Part shown: positions 23,616-32,275 of the stretch, piece after piece
Layout of the letters: each line of letters begins with the position of its first letter
How positions within the stretch are numbered: position 1 is the first letter of the stretch
From: Halomonas faecis
GTDB taxonomy: Bacteria > Pseudomonadota > Gammaproteobacteria > Pseudomonadales > Halomonadaceae
DNA length: 64,000 nt
Reading direction: 5' to 3'
Assembly: GCF_010993975.1 (NCBI RefSeq)
Contig: NZ_JAACZO010000004.1
Location: forward strand, 1 to 64,000
The notes under the pieces: model-generated
Database searches by the model: none
What the model saw: the letters and a program-made list of their open reading frames with translations, nothing else
What the model was told of the DNA's origin: nothing
Position numbers and translations under genes: made by a program

Positions 23616-24475
23616 CGTGGATCGGACTCCGGCTCTGGCTGTGGGGCACGGGGTTGGTGGATCGGCAACCATACCCGGAAACGGCTGCCCTGATCGGGAT
23701 CGCTCGATACGTCGATATGGCCGCCGTGCTTCTGCACGATACTCCAGGAGAGAGCCAGCCCCAGCCCCGTGCCTTCACCCACCGGCTTGGTGGTGAAGAA
23801 GGGTTCGAAGAGGCGTTCACGGTGTTCGGCGGGAATGCCGTGGCCAGTATCCTCGATCTCGAACCAGGCGCGTTCGGTGTCGCAGCCGGTACGGATGACG
23901 ATGCGCCCGCGCCCGTCGATGGCCTGGACGGCGTTGGTCAACAGGTTCAGCGCCACCTGGTTGATCTGAGACGGCAGGCACTCCACGGCGGGAAGCTCGC
24001 CGTACTCTTTGACCACCTCGGCCTTGTACTTGAGCTCGTTGTTGACGAGGCTGAGCGTGGTTTCCAGGCCGCGGTGGAGGTCGGCGGCCACGAAGTCCTC
24101 CTCGTCGATGTGCGAGAAGTCCTTCAAGGCGGTGATGATGGACTTGACCCGTTCGATGCCTTCTTCGGATTCGCTGATCAGTGCCCGAACGTCTTCACGA
24201 ATGTAGCCGTAATCGAGCTGCTTCTTGAGGGCTTGCAGCTCTTCCAGACAGGTGACTCTATCCGAGGCGTCGACGATTTCCAGCAGGTCGCGCACGTAGT
24301 CGGCCAACGTCTTCAGGTTCGAGAAGACGTAGCCGATGGGGTTGTTGATCTCGTGGGCGACCCCGGCGGCGAGCTGGCCGATGGAAGCGAGCTTCTCGGA
24401 TTGCAGCAGTTGGCTGTTGGCCTGTTCCAGGTCACGCAACAGCTGGGCCGCGCGCTGATGCTCGGCATGAGACAT
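23612..24475 (-). CDS. soluble sensor histidine kinase
   Basis: A 287-residue histidine kinase without membrane segment or recognisable input domain. It consists of a short N-terminal helix, a dimerisation/phosphoacceptor domain with GVAHEINNPIGYV (His41), and an ATPase domain with NLLTNAVQAI (N box), DTGHGIP (G1), FFTTKPVGEGTGLGL (F/G2 box). It is the first gene of a three-gene operon and is the natural phosphodonor for the receiver domains of the next two proteins. The lack of an input domain suggests it is controlled by a partner protein or by the coiled-coil N-terminus. ATG 24475 follows AGGGGGTG. Confidence 0.93.
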   Translation of the reverse strand: MSHAEHQRAAQLLRDLEQANSQLLQSEKLASIGQLAAGVAHEINNPIGYVFSNLKTLADYVRDLLEIVDASDRVTCLEELQALKKQLDYGYIREDVRALISESEEGIERVKSIITALKDFSHIDEEDFVAADLHRGLETTLSLVNNELKYKAEVVKEYGELPAVECLPSQINQVALNLLTNAVQAIDGRGRIVIRTGCDTERAWFEIEDTGHGIPAEHRERLFEPFFTTKPVGEGTGLGLALSWSIVQKHGGHIDVSSDPDQGSRFRVWLPIHQPRAPQPEPESDPR

Positions 24476-24496
24476 GTCACCCCCTGAGCGTGTCGG

Positions 24497-24518
24497 CCGG
24501 CCAGGCATGCCTGGCCGG
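24497..24518. terminator. 22-bp perfect palindrome, possible terminator
   Basis: CCGGCCAGGCATGCCTGGCCGG is a perfect palindrome 66 bp after the peroxiredoxin stop and before the histidine kinase start (both minus strand). There is no T-run after it, so a rho-independent terminator is uncertain. Confidence 0.4.
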
Positions 24519-24583
24519 GAGTCGGATACCTCCAGCTATTTATTCGGCATGATTGGCCATTTCTTGAGTGTGGAATACCACTT

Positions 24584-25066
24584 TTATAGATGAGCCAGGA
24601 TGGCGTCGGCGCTGCTGTCTTCCACGACGCCGCGCTGGGTGTCGACGCCCAAGTACTCCACCACGCCGTCGTTGGCGATCAGCGCGTAGCGGTAGCTGCG
24701 CACGCCCATGCCGCCGGCGCTGGCGTCGCGATCCATGTCGATGGCACGGGTGAAGTCGGCATTGCCGTCGGCCAGCATGAGGATGTGCTCGGCGTTCTGG
24801 TCCTTCTGCCAGGCGCCCATCACGAAGGCGTCGTTCACCGACAGGCAGGCCAGGACGTCGGCGCCCTTGGCCAATATCTTGTCGGCATTGACCACGAAGC
24901 CTGGCATGTGGGTATTGGAGCAACCCGGGGTGAAGGCACCGGGTACGGCGAACAGCACCACGCGCTTGCCGGCGAACAGTTCGCCGGTGCGGATGTCCTC
25001 GGGGCCGTCGAGGCCGGGTGTCTTCACGGTGATGTCGGGAAGGGTATCGCCTACGGAGAGGGACAT
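24584..25066 (-). CDS. peroxiredoxin, Prx5 (type II) family
   Basis: A 160-residue atypical 2-Cys or 1-Cys peroxiredoxin reducing hydroperoxides with glutathione/glutaredoxin or thioredoxin. The peroxidatic cysteine lies in VPGAFTPGCSNTHMPG (about residues 40-55), the Prx5 signature; a second Cys is present in VLACLSVND. The C-terminal region (SYRYALIANDGVVEYLGVD) fits the family length. ATG 25066 follows AGGAG. It lies 36 bp after the SDR gene on the same strand, probably co-transcribed. It is cytoplasmic with no signal peptide. Confidence 0.93.
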   Translation of the reverse strand: MSLSVGDTLPDITVKTPGLDGPEDIRTGELFAGKRVVLFAVPGAFTPGCSNTHMPGFVVNADKILAKGADVLACLSVNDAFVMGAWQKDQNAEHILMLADGNADFTRAIDMDRDASAGGMGVRSYRYALIANDGVVEYLGVDTQRGVVEDSSADAILAHL

Positions 25067-25102
25067 TGACGACTCCTGATGTCGGGGGAAAGTGGGCCGG
25101 GT

Positions 25103-25792
25103 TCAGTCGCTTTCCGGCGGAGTGGGACGCACGAGTATTTCGTTGACGTCGACGTGGGCCGGCTGGCCGAGGGCGTAGAGCACGGCATTGGCAACGTCGC
25201 GATCCTCCAGCGCATGTTCCGGCGCTTCGTCGAAGAAGGGGGTGTCGACCATGCCGGGTTCGATCAGCGTCACGCGGATGCCGCTGCCGCGTAGCTCCTC
25301 GCGAAGATTGTAGCCGATGCCGGTCACCGCCCACTTGGTGGCACTGTACATCGAGCCGGGGATGGTGGCACGCCCCGCCGCCGAGCCGGTGAGCAGCACG
25401 TGGCCACGGCTTCTGCGCAGCGCCGGCAGGGTAGCCTGGACGGTGAGCCCGACGCCGTAGACGTTGGTCAAGATCATGTCGCGCCAGGCTTGGTGGTCGG
25501 CCCCGCTAAAGCCGCCGGGCGAGCCGCCGCGCCCGGCGTTGGCGAACACGGCATCGATGCGACCGAAACGCTCCAGCGCCTGCTCCACCATCGCCTGCTG
25601 GTCGGCCATGTCGGTGACGTCCACGCGTACGGTGTGCACGTTCTCCGGGCCGAGTTCGCGAGCTAGGGCCTCCAGCTTGGCTTCCGTGCGAGCCGCCAGA
25701 ACCAGTTTGTAGTTTGCCCGAGAGGCGGCCCGCGCGGTGGCTGCACCAATGCCGCTGGAGGCGCCGGTGATCAGCAGTACACGATCTCGCAT
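25103..25792 (-). CDS. SDR family oxidoreductase
   Basis: A 229-residue classical short-chain dehydrogenase. The cofactor loop is TGASSGIGAATA (about residues 8-19), followed by DAVFANAGRGG near 80, a catalytic Ser in LLTGSAAG, and the YSATK catalytic motif near 148. The length and the ending TLIEPGMVDTPFF place it with short YdfG-like enzymes acting on 3-hydroxy acids or small carbonyls; this is inference. ATG 25792 follows AGGAG. It precedes the peroxiredoxin gene and follows the LysR gene by 72 bp, all on the minus strand, so joint expression is possible. Confidence 0.9.
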   Translation of the reverse strand: MRDRVLLITGASSGIGAATARAASRANYKLVLAARTEAKLEALARELGPENVHTVRVDVTDMADQQAMVEQALERFGRIDAVFANAGRGGSPGGFSGADHQAWRDMILTNVYGVGLTVQATLPALRRSRGHVLLTGSAAGRATIPGSMYSATKWAVTGIGYNLREELRGSGIRVTLIEPGMVDTPFFDEAPEHALEDRDVANAVLYALGQPAHVDVNEILVRPTPPESD

Positions 25793-25864
25793 GTTCGTCT
25801 CCTGTGCCAGTCAATGGACATCCCTTTCAGCATGGCTACCGCGTCGACGTGCTGCAAATGGTGC

Positions 25865-26755
25865 TCATGCCTCGGCCTGGGCGACGATCATCTCGCGCAG
25901 CGTCGCCGCCGCGGCGGAAAGCGGGTGACGACGGCGCTGTATGATGCCGAGCGGGCGTCCGATATGGGGCTGCACCAGCGGCCGATACGCGATGCCGTGG
26001 GTGGCGATCTGCCGGAAGCTCAGTTCCGGCAGTACGCTGATGCCGACGCCGGCGGCGACCATCCGTCCGACCGTGGCGATCTGGCTGGCATCGCAGAGAA
26101 TGTCGAGCGTCTTGCCCACGTCCGCCATGATGCGGTCGATGTCCTGGCGGGAGCTGGACAGCCGGTGGATGCCGATGAACGGGTGGCCGGCGAGCTGAGC
26201 CCACTCGACCTGTGGCTGGGCGAGCAGCGCATGGTCGCTGGGGCAGACGGCGACGTAGCGGTCCTCCAGCACCGGCTCGAAGTGGAACTCCTCGGCGTCG
26301 AGGGGCGGTACCGAGAGCCCCAGATCGGCGCGGCCTTCTCTCACCATGGCGTTGACCTGCTCGGCGAGCACGTCGTGCAGGGCGAAGTTGATGCGCGGGT
26401 AACGGTCGTGAAAGGCGGCGATGATGCCCGGCAGCAGGCCGGCGGCCAGCGTGGGCAAGGCCGCCACGGTGACCTTGCCGCGATTCTTGGAGAAGAGGTC
26501 GTCGAGATCCTCGAAGGCTTCCGTCCAGTCGTTGAGCAGACGAATGGCCACTGGCAGAAAGGCTTCGCCTTCCGGGGTCAGCGACAGCTGGCGGGTGGTG
26601 CGCGAGAACAGTGCGCCACCCACGCTCTCTTCCAGCTTGCGCAGGGCAATGGAGATGGCGGGCTGGGAAAGGTGAATGCGCTCGCTGGCCTCGGCGAGGC
26701 TGCGCGATTGCGCCACGGCCACGAAGGCGCTGAGCTGCCGGATGCTGGGTTTCAT
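25865..26755 (-). CDS. LysR family regulator of the TRAP/AtuA operon
   Basis: A 296-residue LysR-type regulator. The winged HTH covers about residues 1-60 (SRSLAEASERIHLSQPAISIALRKLEE) and the effector-binding domain the rest, with wording close to the CynR/GltC-like group (ADLGLSVPPLDAEEF). It is divergent from the TAXI-TRAP transporter gene (start 26931) across an AT-rich 175-bp region, so it very likely controls uptake and use of that transporter's substrate. It has no obvious Shine-Dalgarno sequence before ATG 26755. Confidence 0.9.
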   Translation of the reverse strand: MKPSIRQLSAFVAVAQSRSLAEASERIHLSQPAISIALRKLEESVGGALFSRTTRQLSLTPEGEAFLPVAIRLLNDWTEAFEDLDDLFSKNRGKVTVAALPTLAAGLLPGIIAAFHDRYPRINFALHDVLAEQVNAMVREGRADLGLSVPPLDAEEFHFEPVLEDRYVAVCPSDHALLAQPQVEWAQLAGHPFIGIHRLSSSRQDIDRIMADVGKTLDILCDASQIATVGRMVAAGVGISVLPELSFRQIATHGIAYRPLVQPHIGRPLGIIQRRRHPLSAAAATLREMIVAQAEA

Positions 26756-26930
26756 TTAGAAAGTAAAACAGATTTTAAAAACAATTCAATATACAAAAAA
26801 TAAGGCGGTGTCCATGCTGCCAGTGTGCTGTGACCGGGCCGCCGCCATGCGGGGACGCCGATCCCCGGCTGCGCAGCCCATAGGCGCAATCCGTGACAAC
26901 AACAAGCCCGATTGCGGGCAGGAGCCAACC
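26756..26930. promoter_or_regulatory. divergent LysR / TRAP promoter region
   Basis: The first 60 bp next to the LysR start are strikingly AT-rich in a GC-rich neighbourhood (runs such as TTTTAAAAACAATTC and ACAAAAAATAA). This is the likely site of both promoters and of the LysR operator. No exact box is claimed. Confidence 0.5.
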
Positions 26931-27896
26931 ATGAAAACGCTGCTCACCGCTGCGGCCGCCAGTGCCGCCATCCTCACCGCTGCCACCGTTCCCGCCCAGG
27001 AACGCCTGCTGATCGGCTCGACCTCCAGCTCGTCGAGCCACTACGGCTACTTCGTGGCGGTCAACCAGATCATCAACGGCGAGCTCGACGGCGTGAGTTC
27101 CTCCGTCGCCGAGACCGGAGCCACCGTCGACAACCTGCGCCGGCTCAGCCGAGATCAGATCGACATGGGGCTGGTGACCACCAACACCGGCTATCACGCC
27201 TATGCGGGACAGGGCGACTTCGCAGACCGTGCCGTGGATAGCCGACTGCTGTGGGTTTACACCGTGGCGCCGCAGAACGTGGTGCTGCGCGAAGACGCCG
27301 GGGTCGAGAGCCTCGACGATCTGGACGGGGTACGCCTCAATCCGGGGATCACCGGTTCGGCCACCGAGAGCACTACCGAGGCCGTTCTGGAAACCCTCGG
27401 CATCGCCCCCGAGTACGTGCGCGGCTCCACCACTGATGTGGTCGACTCCATCAAGGACGATCGCATCGCCGGCTACGTGAAGTCCGGGGTCGGCAACCGC
27501 CTGGACGGCTCGACCATGGACATCGCCACCTTCACGCCCATCGAGGTGCTCTCGCTCAGCGACGAGCAGGCCGAGACCTTGCGCAGCGAGATGCCCGACA
27601 TTGCCGTGGTGGACATTCCCGAAGGCGCGGGTGAGGGTATTCCCGCCTATACCACCTGGGCCTTCGGCGTGGCCGTGCATGCCCATCCGGACATGGACGA
27701 GGAGACCGCCTACCAGATCGTCAAGGCGGTGATGGAGAACCCCGAGCCCCAGGCCAACGCCTTCTCCGCGGTCAAGGGTGCCGACCTGGCGGAGATGACC
27801 CTCGATGTAGGTACCGTGCCGCTGCATGGCGGTGCTGCCCGCTACTTCGAGGAGCAAGGGATGGAGATTCCCGACGCTCTGCAGCCCGCGGAATAA
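26931..27896 (+). CDS. TAXI family TRAP transporter solute-binding protein
   Basis: A 321-residue periplasmic binding protein of the TAXI (TRAP-associated extracytoplasmic immunogenic) family. A signal peptide is visible (about residues 1-22, ending VPAQ). The mature protein begins with LLIGSTSSSSSHYGYF and contains NPGITGSATEST near 140, characteristic of the family. It captures an organic anion for the fused permease encoded next. Start ATG 26931 follows AGGAG; an upstream open frame would not give a signal peptide. First gene of a four-gene operon. The substrate is unknown. Confidence 0.93.
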   Translation: MKTLLTAAAASAAILTAATVPAQERLLIGSTSSSSSHYGYFVAVNQIINGELDGVSSSVAETGATVDNLRRLSRDQIDMGLVTTNTGYHAYAGQGDFADRAVDSRLLWVYTVAPQNVVLREDAGVESLDDLDGVRLNPGITGSATESTTEAVLETLGIAPEYVRGSTTDVVDSIKDDRIAGYVKSGVGNRLDGSTMDIATFTPIEVLSLSDEQAETLRSEMPDIAVVDIPEGAGEGIPAYTTWAFGVAVHAHPDMDEETAYQIVKAVMENPEPQANAFSAVKGADLAEMTLDVGTVPLHGGAARYFEEQGMEIPDALQPAE

Positions 27897-27917
27897 GGCT
27901 CGGTCGAGGAACTTCCC

Positions 27918-29813
27918 ATGCGCGAGAACCTGACCCGAGTGCTGGCCCTGACGCTGGGCGGGCTGATCCTGTATACCTCGGCCACTGGCCCCTTCGAGAG
28001 CCTGATCCAGCGGGGGATCTTTCTCGCGCTGGTGATCCTGCTGGGGCTGACCGTGTATCCCCTGGGGGCCGGCACCCGCTGGCGGCCCCTGGGCCTGGCC
28101 GTCGACGCGTCGCTGGCGGTAGGCGTGGTGCTGGCCTGCGGTTACGTGGTGATGAACCAGGAGCGCATCCTGGTGGAACTGCCCTGGGCGGGGCCGCGTG
28201 ACATGCTCTTCACCGGCGTGCTGCTGGTCGCCATCCTCGAGCTGTCGCGGCGGGCCGTCGGGGCGATCTTTCCGCTGCTGGTGGTGGCCGGCCTGGCCTA
28301 TGCCTGGTTCGGGGCGCTCATACCCGGTCCGCTGGGACATCGCGGTTTCGATCTGGCCTACATGACCGAGACCATCTATCTCGGCGACCTGGGCGTATGG
28401 GGCATGCTGGTGGGCGTCGCCGCCACCACCATTGCGGCCTTCGTGCTGTTCGGCTGCCTGTTGCTGCACACCGGTGGCGGCCAGACCTTCATGGATCTGG
28501 CTCTGCGCATCAGCGGGCGTTCGCCGGGGGGCGCGGCCAAGGTGGCCACCGTGGCGTCGGGACTGTTCGGCATGGTCAGTGGCAGTGCGGTGGCCAACGT
28601 GGCCACCACCGGCAACTTCACCATCCCGATGATGAAGCGGCTCGACTACCCTCGGCCCTTTGCTTCCGGCGTGGAGGCCGTGGCTTCCACCGGCGGGCAG
28701 ATCGCTCCGCCGATCCTCGGGGCAGCGGCCTTCATCATGGCCGAGATCCTCGGCGAGAGTTACGTGCGCATCGCCCTGGCGGCGCTGCTGCCGGCGATTC
28801 TCTTCTATCTGGGCGTGTTCCTGACCATCCACCTGGTGGCCAGGCGACGCCAGCTGCGTGTGGTGCCCGACGACGAACTGCCCAGTTGGACCGAGGTGCT
28901 GCGCCCGGGACGCATCGTGCCGATCCTCGCGGCCCTGGGCGGGCTGTTCTACGGCGTGCTCTCGGGGCACTCGATCCAGATGTCGGCGTTCTACGGCATC
29001 CTGATGACGGTGCTGACCTTCGTCCCCTTTGCCCTGCTGGCGCGGACGGCGTGGCGTGAGATCTTTGCCAAGCTGCTGTCGGGGCTCATGGATGCCGGCC
29101 GGGGCATGGTGATCATCGGCGTGCTGCTCGCCGGGGCGCAGATCCTGGTGGCGATGATCGGCATGACCGGCATCGGGGTGACGCTTGCCAGCCTGATCGT
29201 CAACGTGGGCGGCGAGTCGCTGTTCCTGGTGGCGGGCATCGTCGGCGGCGTGTGCTTGATCCTGGGCATGGGCATTCCCACCACCGCCGCTTACGTCTTG
29301 GTGGCCTCGGTGCTGGCGCCGGCGCTCACCACCATCGGCGTCGAGCCGCTGATCGCCCATCTGTTCGTGTTCTACTTCGCCACCCTGTCGGTCATCACGC
29401 CGCCGGTGTGCGTGGCGGTGTTCGTGGCGGCGGGCATCGCCGACACCAATTGGTTGCCGGCGGCCGGCGAGGCCGTGCGCCTGGCGGCGGCCATCTACGT
29501 GATTCCCTTCCTGCTGCTGATCTACCCCGCCCTGGCCGGCTTCGGCGGTGCAGTCGACATTCTGCTGGCGATCTGTCAGGGCGTGGTGTTCGTGTTGGCC
29601 TTCGCCTCGCTGATGTCGCGGGTGGCGATCACCGCCCATCGCTGGCTCGATGTCGCCGGTCTGGTGCTGGTGATCGGTCTGGCGCTGACGCCGGGCTGGC
29701 TCACCACCACCGCGGCGCTGCTGGCGCTGGTGGCGCTGTACGGCACGCGACGGCGGCGAGGGGCATACTGCAACGCTGCCGGGAAGCTGCCGGCCGAGGA
29801 GACCCACCCATGA
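27918..29813 (+). CDS. TRAP transporter permease, fused DctQM type
   Basis: A 631-residue inner-membrane protein with about 16 hydrophobic segments. The small (DctQ-like) and large (DctM-like) permease subunits are fused, as usual for TAXI-type TRAP systems. Family wording includes SGRSPGGAAKVATVASGLFG (about residues 195-214) and FVFYFATLSVITPPVC near 480. Transport is driven by a sodium or proton gradient. It starts 21 bp after the binding-protein gene behind GAGGAA, and its stop overlaps the AtuA gene start (ATGA), so transporter and catabolic genes are tightly coupled. Confidence 0.95.
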   Translation: MRENLTRVLALTLGGLILYTSATGPFESLIQRGIFLALVILLGLTVYPLGAGTRWRPLGLAVDASLAVGVVLACGYVVMNQERILVELPWAGPRDMLFTGVLLVAILELSRRAVGAIFPLLVVAGLAYAWFGALIPGPLGHRGFDLAYMTETIYLGDLGVWGMLVGVAATTIAAFVLFGCLLLHTGGGQTFMDLALRISGRSPGGAAKVATVASGLFGMVSGSAVANVATTGNFTIPMMKRLDYPRPFASGVEAVASTGGQIAPPILGAAAFIMAEILGESYVRIALAALLPAILFYLGVFLTIHLVARRRQLRVVPDDELPSWTEVLRPGRIVPILAALGGLFYGVLSGHSIQMSAFYGILMTVLTFVPFALLARTAWREIFAKLLSGLMDAGRGMVIIGVLLAGAQILVAMIGMTGIGVTLASLIVNVGGESLFLVAGIVGGVCLILGMGIPTTAAYVLVASVLAPALTTIGVEPLIAHLFVFYFATLSVITPPVCVAVFVAAGIADTNWLPAAGEAVRLAAAIYVIPFLLLIYPALAGFGGAVDILLAICQGVVFVLAFASLMSRVAITAHRWLDVAGLVLVIGLALTPGWLTTTAALLALVALYGTRRRRGAYCNAAGKLPAEETHP

Positions 29814-31201
29814 CCTTTCTGCTGGGAAGCGGCGCGGGTTTCTCCGGCGACCGCACCGATGCGGCGATTCCGGTGGTGGCCGAGCTGATTCGGCGTGGCC
29901 AGCCCTGTGCGCTGCTCTTCGAGACCCTGGGCGAACGCACTCTGGCGGCAGCCCATCGCGCCATGCGCGACGATCCTGACAAGGGCTATGAACCGCTGCT
30001 GGATGAGCTGCTCTCTCCCGTGCTCGGCGACTGCCTGGCCCATGGCATTCGCGTGCTGGGCAACTTCGGCGCCGCCAATCCGCTGGGGGCGTGCCGGCGC
30101 GTGCGCTCGCTGGCCGAGGCGGTGGGCAGGGAGAGGGCGCGCATCGGCTTGGTGGAAGGAGACGACATTCGCGATCGCCTGGCGGGCCTCGACTTGCAGC
30201 GCTGGGAGGCGGAAAACCGTGACCTGCCGGGCGAGGAAGCGTTGATCTCGGCCAACGTCTATCTCGGGGCGGCTCCCCTGGTGGAAGCGCTCGAACGAGG
30301 GGCGGAGGTGGTGGTGACCGGGCGCGTCGCCGATCCGGCACTGTTCCTGGCCCCGCTGGTACACCATTTCGGCTGGGCCTGGGACGACTGGGACCGCCTT
30401 GCCGCCGGCATGATGGCCGGGCATCTGGGAGAGTGCGGTGCCCAGGTGAGCGGCGGCTACTTCGCCGACCCGGGGGTCAAGGACGTGCCCGGATTGGCCA
30501 CGGTGGGCTATCCCATCATCGAAGTGGAGGAGGACGGCAGTCTGACGGTCACCAAGCCTCCGGGCACCGGCGGCCTGGTGACCGAGCGTACGGTCAAGGA
30601 GCAACTGCTCTACGAGGTACACGACCCCGCCAACTACCTGACGCCGGATGTGGTGGTGGATCTCTCCCGGGTCGTGGTGCGCGAGGTGGGGCCCGATCGG
30701 GTGGCGGTCAGCGGAATCCGTGGCAAATCGGCACCGGAACGGCTCAAGACCACCGTCTGCTACGAAGGCGGCTGGCAGGGCGAGGCGGAGATATCCTACG
30801 CCGGGCCCAATGCGTTGGCCCGCGCCCAACTGGCGGCCGACATTCTCCGCGAGCGGCTGGGCTTTCGCGCGCCGCCCGAGCTGCGCTCGCGGCTGGATCT
30901 GATCGGCCATGCCAGCGTCTTCGACAGCGACGACGGCGAGCTGCAGGCGCGCCGACAGTCGAGCGAGTCGGGCGATTATCGCCTGCGGCTGGCCGTCGAG
31001 CACCCCGAGCGCCGCTGGGTCGAGCGCGCCACCCAGGAATTGCTGGCGCTCTACTGCGCGGGGCCCGCGGGCGGTGGCGGCGTGCGTCGCCACTTCCAGC
31101 GCCGCGTGTGCACGGCCTCCTACCTGGTCAAGCGCAGCGACGTGGTTGCCCATGCCACCCTGTTCGACGAGAGGAGCGAAGCCCATGCCGCCAGTCACTG
31201 A
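29810..31201 (+). CDS. AtuA family protein (DUF1446)
   Basis: A 463-residue protein of the acyclic terpene utilisation AtuA / DUF1446 family. Typical segments are LLGSGAGFSGDRTDAA at the N-terminus, LGNFGAANP near 83, VVTGRVADPALFLAPL near 168, GHLGECGAQVSGGYF near 205 and KPPGTGGLVTERTVKEQLLYE near 250. The biochemical reaction of the family is not established. Coupling to a TAXI-TRAP transporter and a LysR regulator suggests it acts on the imported substrate, which need not be a terpene. Starts at ATG 29810 in an ATGA overlap with the permease; a longer frame upstream is antiphase read-through. Confidence 0.88.
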   Translation: MTFLLGSGAGFSGDRTDAAIPVVAELIRRGQPCALLFETLGERTLAAAHRAMRDDPDKGYEPLLDELLSPVLGDCLAHGIRVLGNFGAANPLGACRRVRSLAEAVGRERARIGLVEGDDIRDRLAGLDLQRWEAENRDLPGEEALISANVYLGAAPLVEALERGAEVVVTGRVADPALFLAPLVHHFGWAWDDWDRLAAGMMAGHLGECGAQVSGGYFADPGVKDVPGLATVGYPIIEVEEDGSLTVTKPPGTGGLVTERTVKEQLLYEVHDPANYLTPDVVVDLSRVVVREVGPDRVAVSGIRGKSAPERLKTTVCYEGGWQGEAEISYAGPNALARAQLAADILRERLGFRAPPELRSRLDLIGHASVFDSDDGELQARRQSSESGDYRLRLAVEHPERRWVERATQELLALYCAGPAGGGGVRRHFQRRVCTASYLVKRSDVVAHATLFDERSEAHAASH

Positions 31202-31577
31202 GGTCGCTACGTCGGCGAGCGTGCCGCTGCATCGTCTGGCCCACGCGCGGGCCGGCGACAAGGGCGACCGGCTCAACCTCGCGCTGTTCGCCTATGCCGA
31301 GCGAGACTATCCGCTGCTGGTCGAACAGATCACCGAGTCGCGCGTGCTGGCCCTGTTTGCCCACCGCGGCGCCAGCCGCGTGCGCCGCTATCTGATGCCG
31401 GGCCTGGCGGGCATGAACCTGGTGATCGACGACGTGCTGCAGGGTGGCGTCAACGGTGCGCTCAATCTCGACGGTCACGGCAAGACCCTGTCGTTTCTGC
31501 TGCTCGGCATGGAGATCGAGAGCTGTTCGATAGCCGGGTCTCACGAAGAGAGCCGTCAATCGTCAGATGGGGGATGA
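31185..31577 (+). CDS. small AtuA-associated protein
   Basis: A 130-residue protein matching the small domain that is often fused to the C-terminus of AtuA-family proteins or encoded next to them. The core is LHRLAHARAGDKGDRLNLALF (about residues 15-35) and LNLDGHGKTL near 98. It probably forms a complex with the preceding protein. Its ATG follows GAGGAG and overlaps the AtuA stop by 17 bp, supporting coupled translation. Its 3' end overlaps the convergent hepT gene by 22 bp, and the last about 20 residues are not family-like, so the end may have been remodelled when the toxin-antitoxin pair arrived. Confidence 0.82.
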   Translation: MPPVTEVATSASVPLHRLAHARAGDKGDRLNLALFAYAERDYPLLVEQITESRVLALFAHRGASRVRRYLMPGLAGMNLVIDDVLQGGVNGALNLDGHGKTLSFLLLGMEIESCSIAGSHEESRQSSDGG

Positions 31578-31918
31578 TCCGTGTTGAGCATCCGTTCGAC
31601 AGCCGTTTTCAATACAGGAATGTGCTGCTGGAGCACGCCTTCAATGGCCAAGGGGTCGATCTCACCCAGGTAGTCGTGGACCAATATGTTGCGAAATCCA
31701 CTGATTTGCTTCCAGGGGATGGCTGAATAGGCGCTCTTGAGGGAATCTGGGAGCCGTTGGGTAGCTTCCGACAGCGTTTGCAGATTGCGTAGGGCGGCGT
31801 CGTAGAGCACCTCGTCCTGCTGAATGTCGCCTCGGGCCTCGATCCGCTCCAGCTTGGCAATCGCATCGAGGATATGATGCGCATAGAGCGTCCAATCCTT
31901 GGCCTCGTCAGCCTTCAC
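31556..31918 (-). CDS. hepT: HepT family ribonuclease toxin (HEPN/DUF86)
   Basis: A 120-residue HEPN-domain protein of the HepT family. The RNase motif R-X4-H-X-Y is present as RNILVHDY (about residues 76-83). HepT dimers cleave RNA and are neutralised by the cognate MntA nucleotidyltransferase, which AMPylates the tyrosine next to the histidine (type VII toxin-antitoxin, established for the Shewanella pair). The start overlaps the mntA stop by 4 bp. The gene runs towards the TRAP/AtuA operon and overlaps its last gene by 22 bp. Confidence 0.92.
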   Translation of the reverse strand: MKADEAKDWTLYAHHILDAIAKLERIEARGDIQQDEVLYDAALRNLQTLSEATQRLPDSLKSAYSAIPWKQISGFRNILVHDYLGEIDPLAIEGVLQQHIPVLKTAVERMLNTDHPPSDD

Positions 31919-32205
31919 AGCTCGCGGGCCTCTGCTAGAACCCGTGCACGCAGATGCTGGTTGAGCTCGTGCTCGGGAATCAAATCCACGCGGTGGCCGG
32001 TGATTTCTTCGAGTCGCTCTGCCAGTGGGAGCCGTTGGGTGAAGAGGTCATAGCCACGGTCGAAATCGACCAGGAAGTCGACATCGCTGTCGGGTGTCTC
32101 TTCACCTCGGGCCACCGAACCAAACACGCGAATATGACGGGCCCCGTAACGCCGTGCCAATGCGGTGATGGCATCACGTTTTCGATGCAGCTCCTCTAAT
32201 AACAT
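31915..32205 (-). CDS. mntA: MntA family minimal nucleotidyltransferase antitoxin
   Basis: A 96-residue minimal nucleotidyltransferase. The catalytic signature G-S-X10-D-X-D is intact (GSVARGEETPDSDVDF, about residues 30-45) and a third acidic residue is available in VDLIPE. It is the antitoxin partner of the overlapping hepT gene and is encoded first, which favours antitoxin excess. GC is slightly lower than in flanking genes, in line with transfer. Confidence 0.92.
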   Translation of the reverse strand: MLLEELHRKRDAITALARRYGARHIRVFGSVARGEETPDSDVDFLVDFDRGYDLFTQRLPLAERLEEITGHRVDLIPEHELNQHLRARVLAEAREL

Positions 32206-32275
32206 GTCGTGGTACTCCCTGGCTGCCGATGGGTTCTGTTATAGCATGCCAAGCCATCTTCTGTGCGCGAATGAG

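Noticed and set aside
26775..30341. Very long antisense open frame (1,188 codons) opposite the TRAP/AtuA operon
   Set aside because: Low-complexity His/Gly/Arg/Gln composition, no family resemblance, and fully opposite well-supported genes; an artefact of high GC.
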